64,000 nucleotides of DNA from Pipra filicauda (lineage: Eukaryota > Chordata > Aves > Passeriformes > Pipridae): NCBI RefSeq assembly GCF_003945595.2, contig NW_024104618.1, positions 62,001 through 126,000 on the forward strand. Reading direction: 5' to 3'. The position numbers and the translations under genes were made by a program. Of the stretch, positions 10,401-22,800 are shown one piece after another (position 1 is the first letter of the stretch; every line of letters begins with the position of its first letter). Below the pieces are notes generated by a model, which had not been told where the DNA came from, did not search any database, and saw only the letters and a program-made list of their open reading frames with translations.

Positions 10401-11234
10401 GTAGCTATGCTTGTTCAACTGAGGAGTCATTAGAGAGGATGGTTAATGGTTGCTGTCAATACTCGGGAACTGAGGGGCACCGGGGATGCACCCAGAAATG
10501 CTGCTGGCATTAAACTGTCATGGATCATTTCAGTTGTGTCATACAGGTTCTATGAGAGCCACATCTGCTCCTTGCAGGATGAAACCTTGCTGGAGTGGCA
10601 CTGAGTTCTTTATGCTGAATGTCTACTTAATCTCTGAATGAGCATCACAGTGCAATGTAGGAAATCTGAAATAGCAGCTACATTGCTTCACTTAAATTGC
10701 TGTTGTGTTTTACTGCCAGTGACTCTAAGGATTATTAATTTTTTTTGAATTTATGCAATCTCAAGACAACTTTTCCCATTTCTCTTTAAGGTACTTGTAC
10801 AATCTGTTTATCTTCCTTCTTTTACTTACCAAGATCTCTTAAAAAGAGATGTTATAGGCCAAGAAGGAGCTGAGCTACATGGAACGTTTTATTGGAGAGA
10901 TCTGGGATCAACTTGCTCAGTCAGTTTAAGTGCAAATAGCCAACCATTTGTGCTGAACTCTTCCCATGTGGCGTTCTTTCACATCGTGTAACATGCTCCA
11001 TTTCCCAAACTGAAGGTAGTTGAGTGTCTTGTTGCCTGGGAGAGGCCTCATATACGTTAATTTGCACAATGAGATGTTCCCGATGGAGCAACATTCAAAT
11101 TTACCTTCTTGGTAACAAAGAGAACTTGGTAACAAAATTCTTACTGATTTTGTGGGAATATGATTTCAACTTCTGTTACAAATAAAAAGATCAGAAGTTA
11201 TTATTTTGTTGTGAACTGTCATTGCAGTCTATTG

Positions 11235-11273
11235 TGGCATTTAAGCACTTTATTTTACAGTGCTTAAATGCCA
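11235..11273. repeat. 15-bp perfect hairpin in GPSM2 intron 1
   Basis: tggcatttaagcact (11235-11249) and agtgcttaaatgcca (11259-11273) are exact reverse complements separated by the 9-nt loop ttattttac. Confidence 0.9.
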
Positions 11274-12265
11274 ATCTCATATCCAGTTATGGGATGCTTG
11301 GAAAGAAGGTGGCACAATATTTTGTTCCATGTGTGAATGACAATTTGTAAAAAAAACTTGGAACTTGTTCTGATTAAAAAAAAAGGAATTCTATTACCTT
11401 GATGTATCAAATATGTGAAAAATTATGAGCTATTCTGACTTTGCTCCTTTTTTTAAAGTAAAGAGAAGATATTATTCTGCTATCTTCTTGTGTCTTAAAT
11501 CTTAATCTTGCTGCATATTAGAATGAGTTCAGTTGCCTGATTAGTTTTATGATGGAGACATTAGTTATATTTTGCTGGCACTTCATGTTCTCTTACTTTC
11601 TTATTTTATCATAGTGTGGGATTGCCTTAGTTCAGGATTTAAATAGATGACTTACCCTAACTATCTGCAGGAATATCTGTATAATAAAAATGCTAGTGGT
11701 TGCTTGTGTCAGCTACACCAGGTTCTTTAACCTGCACGCTGGACAGTAATTATGTACATTAAGTAGCAAGCTATTTTCCAGCTAATTACCAATTCTCTTA
11801 GAAAAAGGATGTTCTATTCTGGAAGGATACTCTGTGATGGAGGCACTGCGAGGGCCATCTCTGCATCATTGAGCACCAATACCAGTCTCATATGTGCATT
11901 TGTTGCCTGTTTGTTTTGTTCTTCTTAGTGGAATTATGTGTGTTAGCTGTTTGTTTGCTTTTGTCTACAGCACATTCTAAGACTGTAAGTCACTAAATGT
12001 CCTGCAGCCTTGCCAGATGCCTTAAATATCTCTGTTTACAAAGCTATACTATACCTTTACTGTGCCTGATAGGGCACCTTTGCATTTACTGAAGTTAATA
12101 GAGTTGGTCTGGAATATGGCAGTATTCTGAATATACTTGCAATGTGGATATGTACTTTCTGCCACAACCAAAAAAACCTTTCTAGAAATAGGGTGATAAG
12201 TATCTCTGCTATTAACCATGTCTGTCATAATGCAGGACCATATTAGCAGTTAGGTAATAGATGCT

Positions 12266-12291
12266 GGAACACAGCTCTGGAGCTGTGTTCC
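12266..12291. repeat. 12-bp perfect palindrome, 2-nt centre
   Basis: ggaacacagctc (12266-12277) and gagctgtgttcc (12280-12291) are exact reverse complements around TG. It lies in GPSM2 intron 1. Confidence 0.9.
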
Positions 12292-15200
12292 TCTAGTGTT
12301 GAATTCAAATCCATGCTTTCATTTCCAGCTGTGGTTGTGGTGAGAGCATCACTCCATTGTGAGCAAAATTCATCTCAGAAATGCTTTCTGCCTATTGTTG
12401 TTGTGTTTTGGTTTGGTTTTTTATTTAATCATCTCAAGATTGTCACCTGTGTGCCACAGCCAGTACAGTACTCACCCTTTCCAGCCATTTCAGCACTGTC
12501 TGTAATATTCAGCAATGTGCCTTAGATTCATGTGGGTCCATATTTGTAAGTCAACATGGTAATGTAGTTGGGGTGGAGGAGGAAGCATCTGAACCAAGAA
12601 CATTAGATAGTGGTATTAATTTATTTGCAGGTTGTCTGTTGAGCCTGATAGCACAGGATGTTTAGGCTGGGTCTTTCCCATGCTCTGTAGTGGTACAGGC
12701 TCTGCAGCATGTGCTTTATTAGACTCACACCTGGGAGAGCAGCTGAGATAGTTGTTTATGAACCTCATCTTTCCTGTTCTGTCCTTCAGATGCAACCCAT
12801 TAATGTGTGATGGGAGCCTCACTTGGATTGTGTGCTGGAAAGGGGCTTGTATGCTGCTAAACTAGTCCTTTAACAGAAGCTCCCTGGTTTATTCTAGGGT
12901 TTTCTGCTCCACATATAAATCCATGGGGAGACAAAGGCAGTGTTTCAGAGCAGGCATTGCTCCATGTCATCATGACCCTGAATGAAACCTCAAATTCACC
13001 TCATCGGTGAAGGTGGTTTCTGTGTGCTGTCAGCTAACCACTGTTGAACAGCTGTCAGAAGTGGTGCAGAGAGGAGTTGAAAATTAAGCTTCCAAGAATA
13101 ACCACACTGGTCTTAGTACAATGTTTCTTGTATCTGCATGGTCCACTCTCATGACTAATCACTTGTACTGTGCTCAAGGTTTGGAAAAAATATTTTTTTT
13201 CCCAGCATGGCAAACATTTGCCTTAAAGTTCATTCACTGGGGAATCTGTATTACTGCAGAAGTGCTAACGATGATGCTGTTTGCTATGTAAATACAATAC
13301 TTGATATGGAATTTTAAAGATTTCTTGGGTGGCTTATTTTAGGCATATTTATTCAGGTAAATTTTAAAAATATCCTTGAACAGCATTGAAGACTAAAATA
13401 GAAAATGCTCTATTTCTGAGTGTTCCTTGTTCTATGCTCTTTCATATTTTGAAGGTCTGGAGACAAGCTAATCTCTATTTCAGTAATGGAACTGTTGGGT
13501 TTTTTTGTTGTTGTGTAGTCTGTGTCTTCCTCCACAGGGTATACAAAGCTCTGCTTTGTTTTCAGATAATCCAGTTCGAGCTTCTTTTCCTTCTTCTTTT
13601 TTCTTTTCCTCGCACATGCTATAGCATCTTCCCAAAAGGAAACTCAAACTTAGTTCACCTTTGGGAAATTCGCCTTAATCATGGAACAACAAACTTCTGT
13701 TGCTAGTTTTTCTAAGGAAATACAATTTGTGCAATTGATCTGCCTCAGTCTGTACTCTCCTCTTGTAGCTTTTGATTCTCTCAGTCAGTGATGACTTCAC
13801 TTGGCTGGTGTTCCTTTCCCGTAGCTTTGTGAGAAGTAGCAGATGGGTAGAGAAGGCATGACTTGGTCGTCTCCTTTTGGGAAAGGCAGAAAGAACAGAA
13901 CTGCTCAGCCCCCAAGTGACCAGTCAGGATCTGTCAGCCTGCCAGCCATGTGACTGAGGATAAGCAAAGCAATGCTTTTAACCATCTGACAAGCTCCAAA
14001 AAGGAAGGTGTGGGTTGAGGGAAGGAGCAAACGAAAGTGCAGAAAAGTACCATTTTAAGGCGATGCAGGGGGTAAAAATCATCTTCCTCTCCCACTGTAT
14101 TGTGATTCTTGGCTCTGTAGACTGCTAATAAATAGCAATATTGGCTTTCTGGCTTTTCTTGCCGATGAAGTTGCACCTGTCTGGAAAAACAGTTTCCTGC
14201 CAGAAGTTAAAATGAAGGGATCTGTCATAGACCTTCAGTGTAACTAAGAACTGCAAACTGATTAAAGTGATTGTCTGCCATAGTGATAAAATTCATAGTA
14301 TGTTATAAATTGTTGCTGAAATGGAAAATGCCTTAAAACGTGAAATGCTTGTCTGGAAGTTGCAGTAACTAGGACTATTAGCCTGCATGCAGGCTTTTGG
14401 GAAAGAAATTGCAACTAATGTTTTATTACTGTCAAGAACTTGAAATGTACTGGTCAGATTTAAAGATGGAGGTGTCTTAGTTTCTTCTGTAACTTCTTCT
14501 GAAGTGATTTTTTCCAATCTACATGAAATTTTAATTAAAAATGCAAGTTTAGGAGAAAACTTGTTTCACTGTTAGTTATGCTGGCAGCATAGACCTTCTC
14601 CTGATGCCTGTTAGTTCACTTGGCTTTTCTGCTGAAGTCCTGTGCCCCCTGAGTCAATCCTGTGTTGATCATCAGCTCAGGCGAGGCTGGTTACTCAGAT
14701 ACTCTCAGCAGTTTCTCAGTAGTTCACGTGCATCAGCTGAAAGAGCAAGGCTTAGTTTGCTGTAGCACAATCCTTCCAAGGCCAGTTTACACCTGAGAGA
14801 TGCCATCTGTGGAAGTGTTTGACTTCCACCTTCTGAATTTTGAATTCATCACTCTAATTAATGTGCTTTAAGTTTGCTTACTGATTACACGTCGGCCTGG
14901 CCGGAGGAGTCATTGGCATCCTAATGACTTACGGGTGAAGAAGCGAGCTATGAAGACCAGACCCAGTAATTTTTGTTGGATATGTGATGATGATGTGTTG
15001 GCCAATGTGGGTGTGTCCATATCACCCTCCCAAGACTAGGAATGTGCTGTATGGCCAGTAAGGAGGCAAGGAAGCAGGAGTAGTGCTTCCAGCTGGTGGG
15101 AGATGGTGGCATCAGTCAGAGGATGAGCTTAAGTATGAGGACAGAAGTGTAGCTCAGATACAGTGAAGCTATAAACAGGTGATGTGGCATGTACTGCTAA

Positions 15201-16810
15201 AAATAACTGATATTTAAATAAATGCAGGTGTTCTGATGTACTTTTAAGTATAACTTTGTTTTTTTAATTAAAGTTGGCAGCAGGAATGCTCATGGATGGT
15301 TGCTGCAGACTGGGTGGCTTACAGCCATCTGCCTGTGTGAGTTATCTGATGTGAGGCCTGGACAAACTTCCGGAGAGTAAATACCTGTAACATGGACTGC
15401 CCAGTATGTGGGTTGCAATGGTATGGTAAACTGGAGGTGTCACACTTCATAATTGCAAAAATACACCCACACCCACTTGTTGATGCCAAATAATTCTAGT
15501 GATGAGCGTGGAAGGGCAAAATAGTTGTTTAACTGGAAGAATGTGGATAGTCTGTTTGAGGGCTGCTGTGAAGGTAGAGTGTGATGGGAAAGGGAAGTAA
15601 AGCTGGTACTTGATAAAACTAATGAGAGGAAAAGGCATGGCCTACATTGACAATTAAATATAGAGGGTTGCATTTTCTTCTGTTGACAGCTCTGAATCTG
15701 AGCTCTGTTCTTGTCTTCTGACACCTCTGCAGTCTCCTGATGAAATATGCATTTGTGAGTTACACAACTATATGTTTACTTGCAAAGGAAGGTAATATTA
15801 GTACTGAGCAATAAATATGTCACTGTCTCTACTAAAAATATGTTTAAAAGTGGGTAGACTTTTGAATACAGAGTTTCTTTTCTGTTAATCTTTTCCCAGC
15901 CAGCCTAAACATGTCTGATGTCTACCTGTTGGCTGCTGCAATCCCTTTGAAGCAGAGTCTGGAGCTCATATCACGATGCTGCAGCATTTTGGAATGGCAA
16001 GCCAGTGTAAACACAACACCTCTCACCTCCCAAGCTCCCATACCTCCCCCCTTTTCTTTGGGGAGCAGAAAGGGGAAAAGAGAATAGATCTTAAACCTTT
16101 GCTGGCTGCTGTGCTCCTAGGATTCCAAGTGGGACAGTCTCCAGCATGGATGATCTCCAGATGGGATTCTGCCTTCTGGTTCTCACTGCAGAGGGCCTTC
16201 AGCTGATTATCCGGGTTTCAGCAGCACTGTTTCTGTGTAAAGCAGTTTGTGATCTATTCTGTAGTATGCCTTTCATTCTGTAGCTTTTTGGTTGGAACTT
16301 CATGAGGCCAAAGAATACTAACAAGGGTAAATTATTCAAAGTTTCCAAGAGAAGAGAGAGCATTGGTTTTTGTTAAACCTCCTTTGCTTTCTCACTTGCC
16401 TACAGGAATTGCCGTATGTACGTAGAAGGCTTTGGCTCTGCCTTTCAGTTCTTGATTGACGTTTCCTGCTTGGCAGGAGCAGTGTTATGCTTTTACATCA
16501 GCTGCAAATGGTTATGAGTTATTAACTGACTATGAGACTTCAAGCCAAGCATCTTGTGTTCCCTTTGCAGAAACTGAGTGGAGCTAAAGGGCCACAGATG
16601 AAAGAACATGAACATTTCTGAAGGTGTGAGATGAGTCTGACAGTGACCTCCTAACCTTGGTAATAAAGAAGAGTTTTTCTACAGAAGCTTAGGATATCTT
16701 GACTCCAACTTCTTAATATACTAACTGGAATGGTGTTCTGACAACAATTTTCTGTAGTGAAGTACTTACCCTACTAGAGGACGGTGTTACTTTCCCTGCT
16801 GATAATGCAG

Positions 16811-16876
16811 CTCCATGGAGGACAGTAATGCTTGGATAAGCATGCGCGAGGATCGCTCCTTCCACGTGCGATACAG
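16811..16876 (+). CDS. GPSM2: GPSM2 exon 2, start codon
   Basis: The acceptor is ataatgcag. The ATG is at 16815, and the peptide MEDSNAWISMREDRSFHVRY matches the N-terminus of human LGN from ISMRED onward. The donor is ATACAG|gtaagg, phase 2. Confidence 0.9.
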
Positions 16877-19800
16877 GTAAGGCTGTGCTAATTTTACTGT
16901 GGATGAATAAGTGCTCTTAATAATAGAAAACTAAACAAGCTGCAACAAATAGTTTGATATCTCTGTTAGTTATTGGAACTGAACCACTTTTTTCTTTTCT
17001 TGATTTTTGAGCGATGAAAATTTACATTTGCTGTCTAGGAGATTATATTAATATAGTTGTGTGATTGTACAGTATTGGAACTGTGCATGGTAGCAAATAG
17101 TACGTAATTGTCTGTATTTCTTTGTGTTTTGGGTAGAATGATATGAAGTATGATCCCTGCAGGGTAATACCTGCTCCCTCTTCTTCTGGCTGTGGACTGC
17201 CTATGCAAATTGTTAAGTTTTGTCTGCTGCAGTTCTCTGTACTTATCCCATCATTACTTCTTTAAACAATGAATTTTTAGGCACACTGTCACCTATGCTG
17301 GTGTTTTCCTTGCTTAAAATGAAGAGATTTGATGGATAGATGGAAACTGCTTTGAAACCTTGGACTAAAAAGTACCGTTATTGCAAGTGAAGAGGAGATG
17401 TGAGTTTCCTTCTGAGAGCTTTTATAATTTTTCTTCTGAATCCCCTTTACAGACATGGGGCAACGTGTTGGCATTGCAGACTCACTCTAATGACCCTGAA
17501 CAACAGAAGCATTGTGTAGTGCGTGGGTTTGGAAGGGTAAATCTTGCAGCTCATTCAGCAGGAAGGGACACTGGAACACTGGAATGGTTGTTTTAAAAAG
17601 AAATAAAAAGCATGATTCAACTCCCAACCTGGTCATTCTTGCTTTAGAGGCCTTTTTATAGCTGGCTAACAGCAGTAAGGCTCTACCTGTTTTTGTAAGA
17701 CAGCACATGCTTAGATTTAATTCTGAAAATGTTCTGACAATGTTACATTGCTGTTAGTTTGGTCTTGTCTTCCATTTCTTAGAACTACAGTGTTCTAGTT
17801 AGCAATGCAGTCAGCATGAGGAGCTTTTTCATGGTCAGTAAGGAGAAAACTTAGAAATAAACTGTAATTTACTGTCTGCTCTCTCTCTTTATTTTGCTAA
17901 AATCTTTATAGTGTGGCTTAGACACCAGGAATCCCTAAGTGTGTGAGCATGATGGTTCTTCTGTGCTACTTGTTTCTTTAATGTTCCTCCCTCCCAGCTT
18001 TCCTCTGAGGTGTCCCCATGCTGTTGCTGATGCTTTTGGTCCTCCCCAGATAACCACAGAAGATCCTTGCTCACTTTTTAATGAAAGCAGGAGCTGTTCA
18101 GGGTACTGTTATAGAAGTAAATGGATAAAAAAAGCATTATGCCCAATTGTCTCGTTTAAATTGACGAGTCAAAAATAACTTTGAAAAAATTGGCAAGCAC
18201 ATTCAGGGCAAAATGTCTTACTGCTTTATGCTGTATTCCAGTACAGGCTTGAATGGTACCAATTAAAAATATTATCAATAAAATATTAATGGCCTTATTA
18301 AGCCTTTGTCTAAGAACTGTAATGTGATGGACATTTTTAAAAAGTCATGCCATAATACTTTTAATTTTAAAAAATATTAAACTTTTCTAAAATTTAGAGA
18401 AACTGCAAATTAATTCAGTATATTGAACTGGAACTTGATGATGATTTAATTCAATCATTGTAATTAATTTTTAATTTTTTAATATTTAAATTAAAATTTA
18501 ATTTGGAAATATTTATTAGGTCGTAGTTTAAAATTTAATGCAGGAAATAGTAGGTCATAAATTACAGGGGGGAGGGGTGTTACCAGTTTTAAAAATTTTT
18601 TAATCACAGTTATGTTCCCAGGCTCATTTGGCTCTGACTCGTCTCTCCTTCTTTTTGGCAATCCATTACAACTGATTTTAAAAGAAGCTGGTGGCCCACT
18701 CCTAAGGAAAGGCTTTACTATAAGTCTGTTTCTGACTGTCCAAGATGTTTCTTTCTCCCCACAGTACTTGACCAGTATCACTTTAGCAGCTATAAAAATG
18801 CTTATGCTGGTGGAAGGACACTATTTTTTATTCTTTTGTTGTTTAGTGACTGAAAATAAAATGCTAATGCTACTAAATGGGGCTAATAAATGATCTATAG
18901 GGTAAATATTTGTAGGACTTTCTTGGCTTGGCCTATTAAATTTACACACCAAAAACTTGTCACTGCTCTTATCTTGATTGGAGCAAAAGAACCCAAAATC
19001 CAGGTGTGTGTTTCTTGGTGTGTGTGTTGTTTGTTTCTGACTTTGCCACCCAGTGTAGTCAGAGGGAACCAGTGTTCAGTGGGGGTGAAGCTGTTTGGAG
19101 TGGTCAGTGTGGAGGCTCCTGCATTCCGTGTGGGAGCCAAGAGTAAGTGCAGGAGTCAGGAATGGTCTGTGAGCTTTATTACAGGATGCTGTGGGGTTAG
19201 TAATGCTGTGCACCTCAACTAAAGAGATATAATGGGGGGGTTTGGTTTGTGTCCAGGTGTGTCATGTGTTTCTTGGCAAATTGATGTCAACCTTGTTCCC
19301 CCTCGAGCAAAAAATCCTCTTGCTGGGAATTGAACTGACTAAAACTAAATTGTCTTTAGAGATTGTAGTAATCAATGAGTCTTAGTGCCTTCTTCTATTG
19401 CCTTACTTCTTACCAGTTTTCTGATTTTATTGTAAGATGGGAACAGCTGAAGGGAGGGAGACTCCAAAATGGGAGAAAAAACCAGGGAGGTTGGGGGGAG
19501 GCAATATGTTTAGGGTTTATATTCTTATAAGTGTAAAGGTTTAAATGAGAATGTGAAGGAGGTCAGAGAAGAACAAGGGGAAAAAAAGGGAGCCAGACAA
19601 GAGGAAAAGCTTAGAAGGGACAGATAAGGATGAGGTAGTTTTACAAATGAGAAATTATTGAGAAGATGCCAGCCTTTCAGAGAACAGGTCCAGGCAGCTA
19701 TAGACAGAATAACAAAATGAAGCCCTGTGTGAGCAGTTCCACAGTAATATCTAGGGGAAGGTTATCCTGTTCAGCAGGAACAGGATTTCATTAGAAGTAC

Positions 19801-22800
19801 CAAGATGAATGGGCCTTGTTCTCTTCTCCTCTCTGGGGATTCAATGTATCTTTTGTTTGGCCATTGGGTGTTGAGTAAATAATTCAATTCAGCCCTGGGA
19901 GCAGAGAAAGTAATGTCATATTCTCCTTGTAACTATTTAATGACTTCTTAAAACATTGATAGCCTAGCCCTGTCTGGTCTGCCAACATGCTATTTAACCA
20001 TTAGTAGTGACAGGTGGAGAACACCTACGTAAATCTTAAAAAAACCCCAGCAAAACAAAAAAAGTGTTCATTTGCATAAGTCCTTTTAAGTAGAGGAGGG
20101 GAAGAAAAAAGAAAATCCAAACCAAAACCAAACCCCTTCTGAGTCCAGTTTTGTACTTGATGGGTAAGCCTAGCAAACTTTTAAAATAACTGAATGATAT
20201 CATAGCTCTTATATAACATGAATAAAATATTAATATTGGGTGCAGGCAACTGAATTGGTAGGTCAGTAAGAATGGATCCAAGTGGAAATAAAGTTTAATT
20301 GGCTGTAAGATTCTAGCAACCTGTTAACACAACCTTTCTAGAGTTAGGCTCAAGAGTAATGTTAAATTTTGAGTTCCTTTTTTACTCACACAATTACTAG
20401 CTCCCATTTTCATTTACTTCCTGTAATTCAGGTTGAATTGAAACACTGTAATAACAGCTGATTTTCATCAGTTTGGGTATAAGCCTTTTGCTTCGTAGTT
20501 ATTTGTGTTGTGTATGAAAGGACCCAGATCTTTCATTTTCACAAGCTATATTAAATCTAGAGTTGCAAAGTCAAACGATTATGTTTCAAGTTCCCTGAGA
20601 AACTGGTAGTGCTGCCTTGGCATTTGGCGTCTTTGGGGTGTGTGAAATGAGATGAATGCAGTCTGCCAGGGGAGTTCCTGGAGCACAGCACTCTCTGACA
20701 TTGGCCTTGTACCTTTTTTAACTTTGCCTTTTCTCCATTGAACATGTGGCTGATGCATCACAGTTGCAAGTCAAAACATGTTTGGGTTTTTTTTATGGAA
20801 TAAATTCACTTACAGAAGTGGAGTCCAGTGTAGCATTTTGACTTATGTCACACACACATTTTGCTGAAAGTTCTGCCCTTTTTAGCCGCTCAAGCTAAAA
20901 ATCTAAGGGACTGAATGTGGCTGTGTAATGGTCTAAATCTTTGCACTGAGAAGCACCATATTTTCTAGCCATCACTCTAATTGGACATGTCAGTTAACAT
21001 GAGGTGCCCGGAGAGAACCTCTGTGGATAGGATTAAGATTACCCAATGATGTGTTTTAAGTCCTAAACCTTCAGTTGCTGATGGTGTAATCATTCCTGCC
21101 TGGTACTTAACTACACTTAATCATTTCTGCCTTTTTCTGTCTTACCTTCAACACATACACAGTGTAGTGAAAACCAGGTGGTGTGTTGTAGGAATGCTTT
21201 AACTTCTCTGAGAAGAGTTTCCAAACCTAAGATACTGCATGTGTTATGGATATCCAACCTGAGAAGTTGGGCCTGGCAAGAACTTCATGCCCGCTCTACC
21301 TTTTGCTGTTGGCATCTTTACCAACTACCAAGCACACAGTGCTTTTCATTGCAAAAGCTAATTATGTCTGTCATCTCATTGTGCTTAAGTTGTGGAATGT
21401 CGAAGACCAGCAGGTATGGTACTGTTTGTGTTGGTAGCTTATTGTACTTACGATCCAAATTCTTCTAGATCTCTGAGAAGTCTTTGGATTTTTCAAATAT
21501 ATATTCTTCTTACTCAGATCTGAAAAGAATTCTGTATGATCTGTTTTTTTCCAGTTTAGGAAAATAAGGAAATGTAAATATTTCAGGTACGTTAAATACT
21601 TCATCACTATGTCTTGTCAAAACATTTTAATGTTTTTAATTGTTATTAAATTATTAATACATTTTAATGTATTTAATTGTTATTAATTTTAATTGTTATT
21701 AAAATAACAATTGGAAAAGCCAGCATTTAATTGTCCACTTTTTGGCAATATTAGGACACGCTTTTTAAACAATTACAGAATGTCTCTTACCGAGTTTTTT
21801 TTTGTAAAAAAATCTTTTAAAAAATAGCATGATGACGTTTTTGCAAGCTTTTTAAAATGCATGTCTCTTGCAAAAGCTAGAGAACCATCTCGGTTCGAGA
21901 CCACGACGTGAAATTATCGTCTTCCTTCTCCTCCTCTTCTCTACCTCCCTTGCATCCCACAACTGGAAAGTAGGAAATGTTTGTATATAATCGTTAACAC
22001 TTATGACATGTTACATTTTGTACACCTGAATTCACAGTGGCGAAAGTGCACGTGAATGGTTATTGTCACTGTAGTTCTCTATCAGCTTCTTCATTCATTG
22101 TTCAAAATGTAATCTTCTGCAAATTCATCCATGACTGCAGTGTTTTGTACCTGTATAACTACATAATTATTTGTTGATAATAATAAGGAGTATTCCAGTG
22201 GGTTCTGGAATGGTGGTGTATCAGTGAAGTAACTTGCATTGACATACCTTTTGTCATTAATTGAATCTAGGTATTTTTTCTTACACTGAGAATTTTCATA
22301 GCAGTGCCAATATAAGAAATGAAGTGCCAAGGAATATTGAATTACATAGGAAACAATTTAGGGAAAATTAGTCATGGTTTTTGACACACAGAATATTCTA
22401 ATTGAATTTTTTTCTTAAAACAATTTGCAGGTAACTATCGTATCAGCCTAAAAATTAAAGTGGTTATGTTTGTCTAGATGGTGAAAACTGCATTTTTTAA
22501 TCCTACTGGTGCTATATATGGACAAAGCAGTGATTTCCTCCCTCAGACTGCAGAAGAAAGAAAACAAGTTGAAGCTGTTTGTTGTAATGTTAAGTTTACT
22601 CATCACCATTGAAGTTGCAACTCCCATTTCAGCCCAAGTTTCTGTAATATTATAATGCAGAGCTCACTGGTTGTACTGTGGGGCTAACTCCCTTTCCTAA
22701 ACAAATAGAAGCCCTGTGAGTAAAAGACCCTCTTCAGAACTCAGGTGATGGACAAAGTACTGCATTTGAGTGACTGTTTGCTTGTTTCCATTGTGCAGGA

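Larger units (their letters stand above)
7432..16810 (+). other. GPSM2: GPSM2 intron 1 (9.4 kb)
   Basis: I find no supported gene inside. It holds two perfect hairpin palindromes (near 11235 and 12266), scattered T-rich tracts, and a small CpG-containing patch at 14885-14955 unlike its AT-rich surroundings. The predicted acceptor ataatgcag is at 16808-16810. Confidence 0.6.

Noticed and set aside
11235..11273. Hairpin as a microRNA gene
   Set aside because: The stem is only 15 bp and the flanks do not extend the pairing to precursor length. Kept as a structural finding only.
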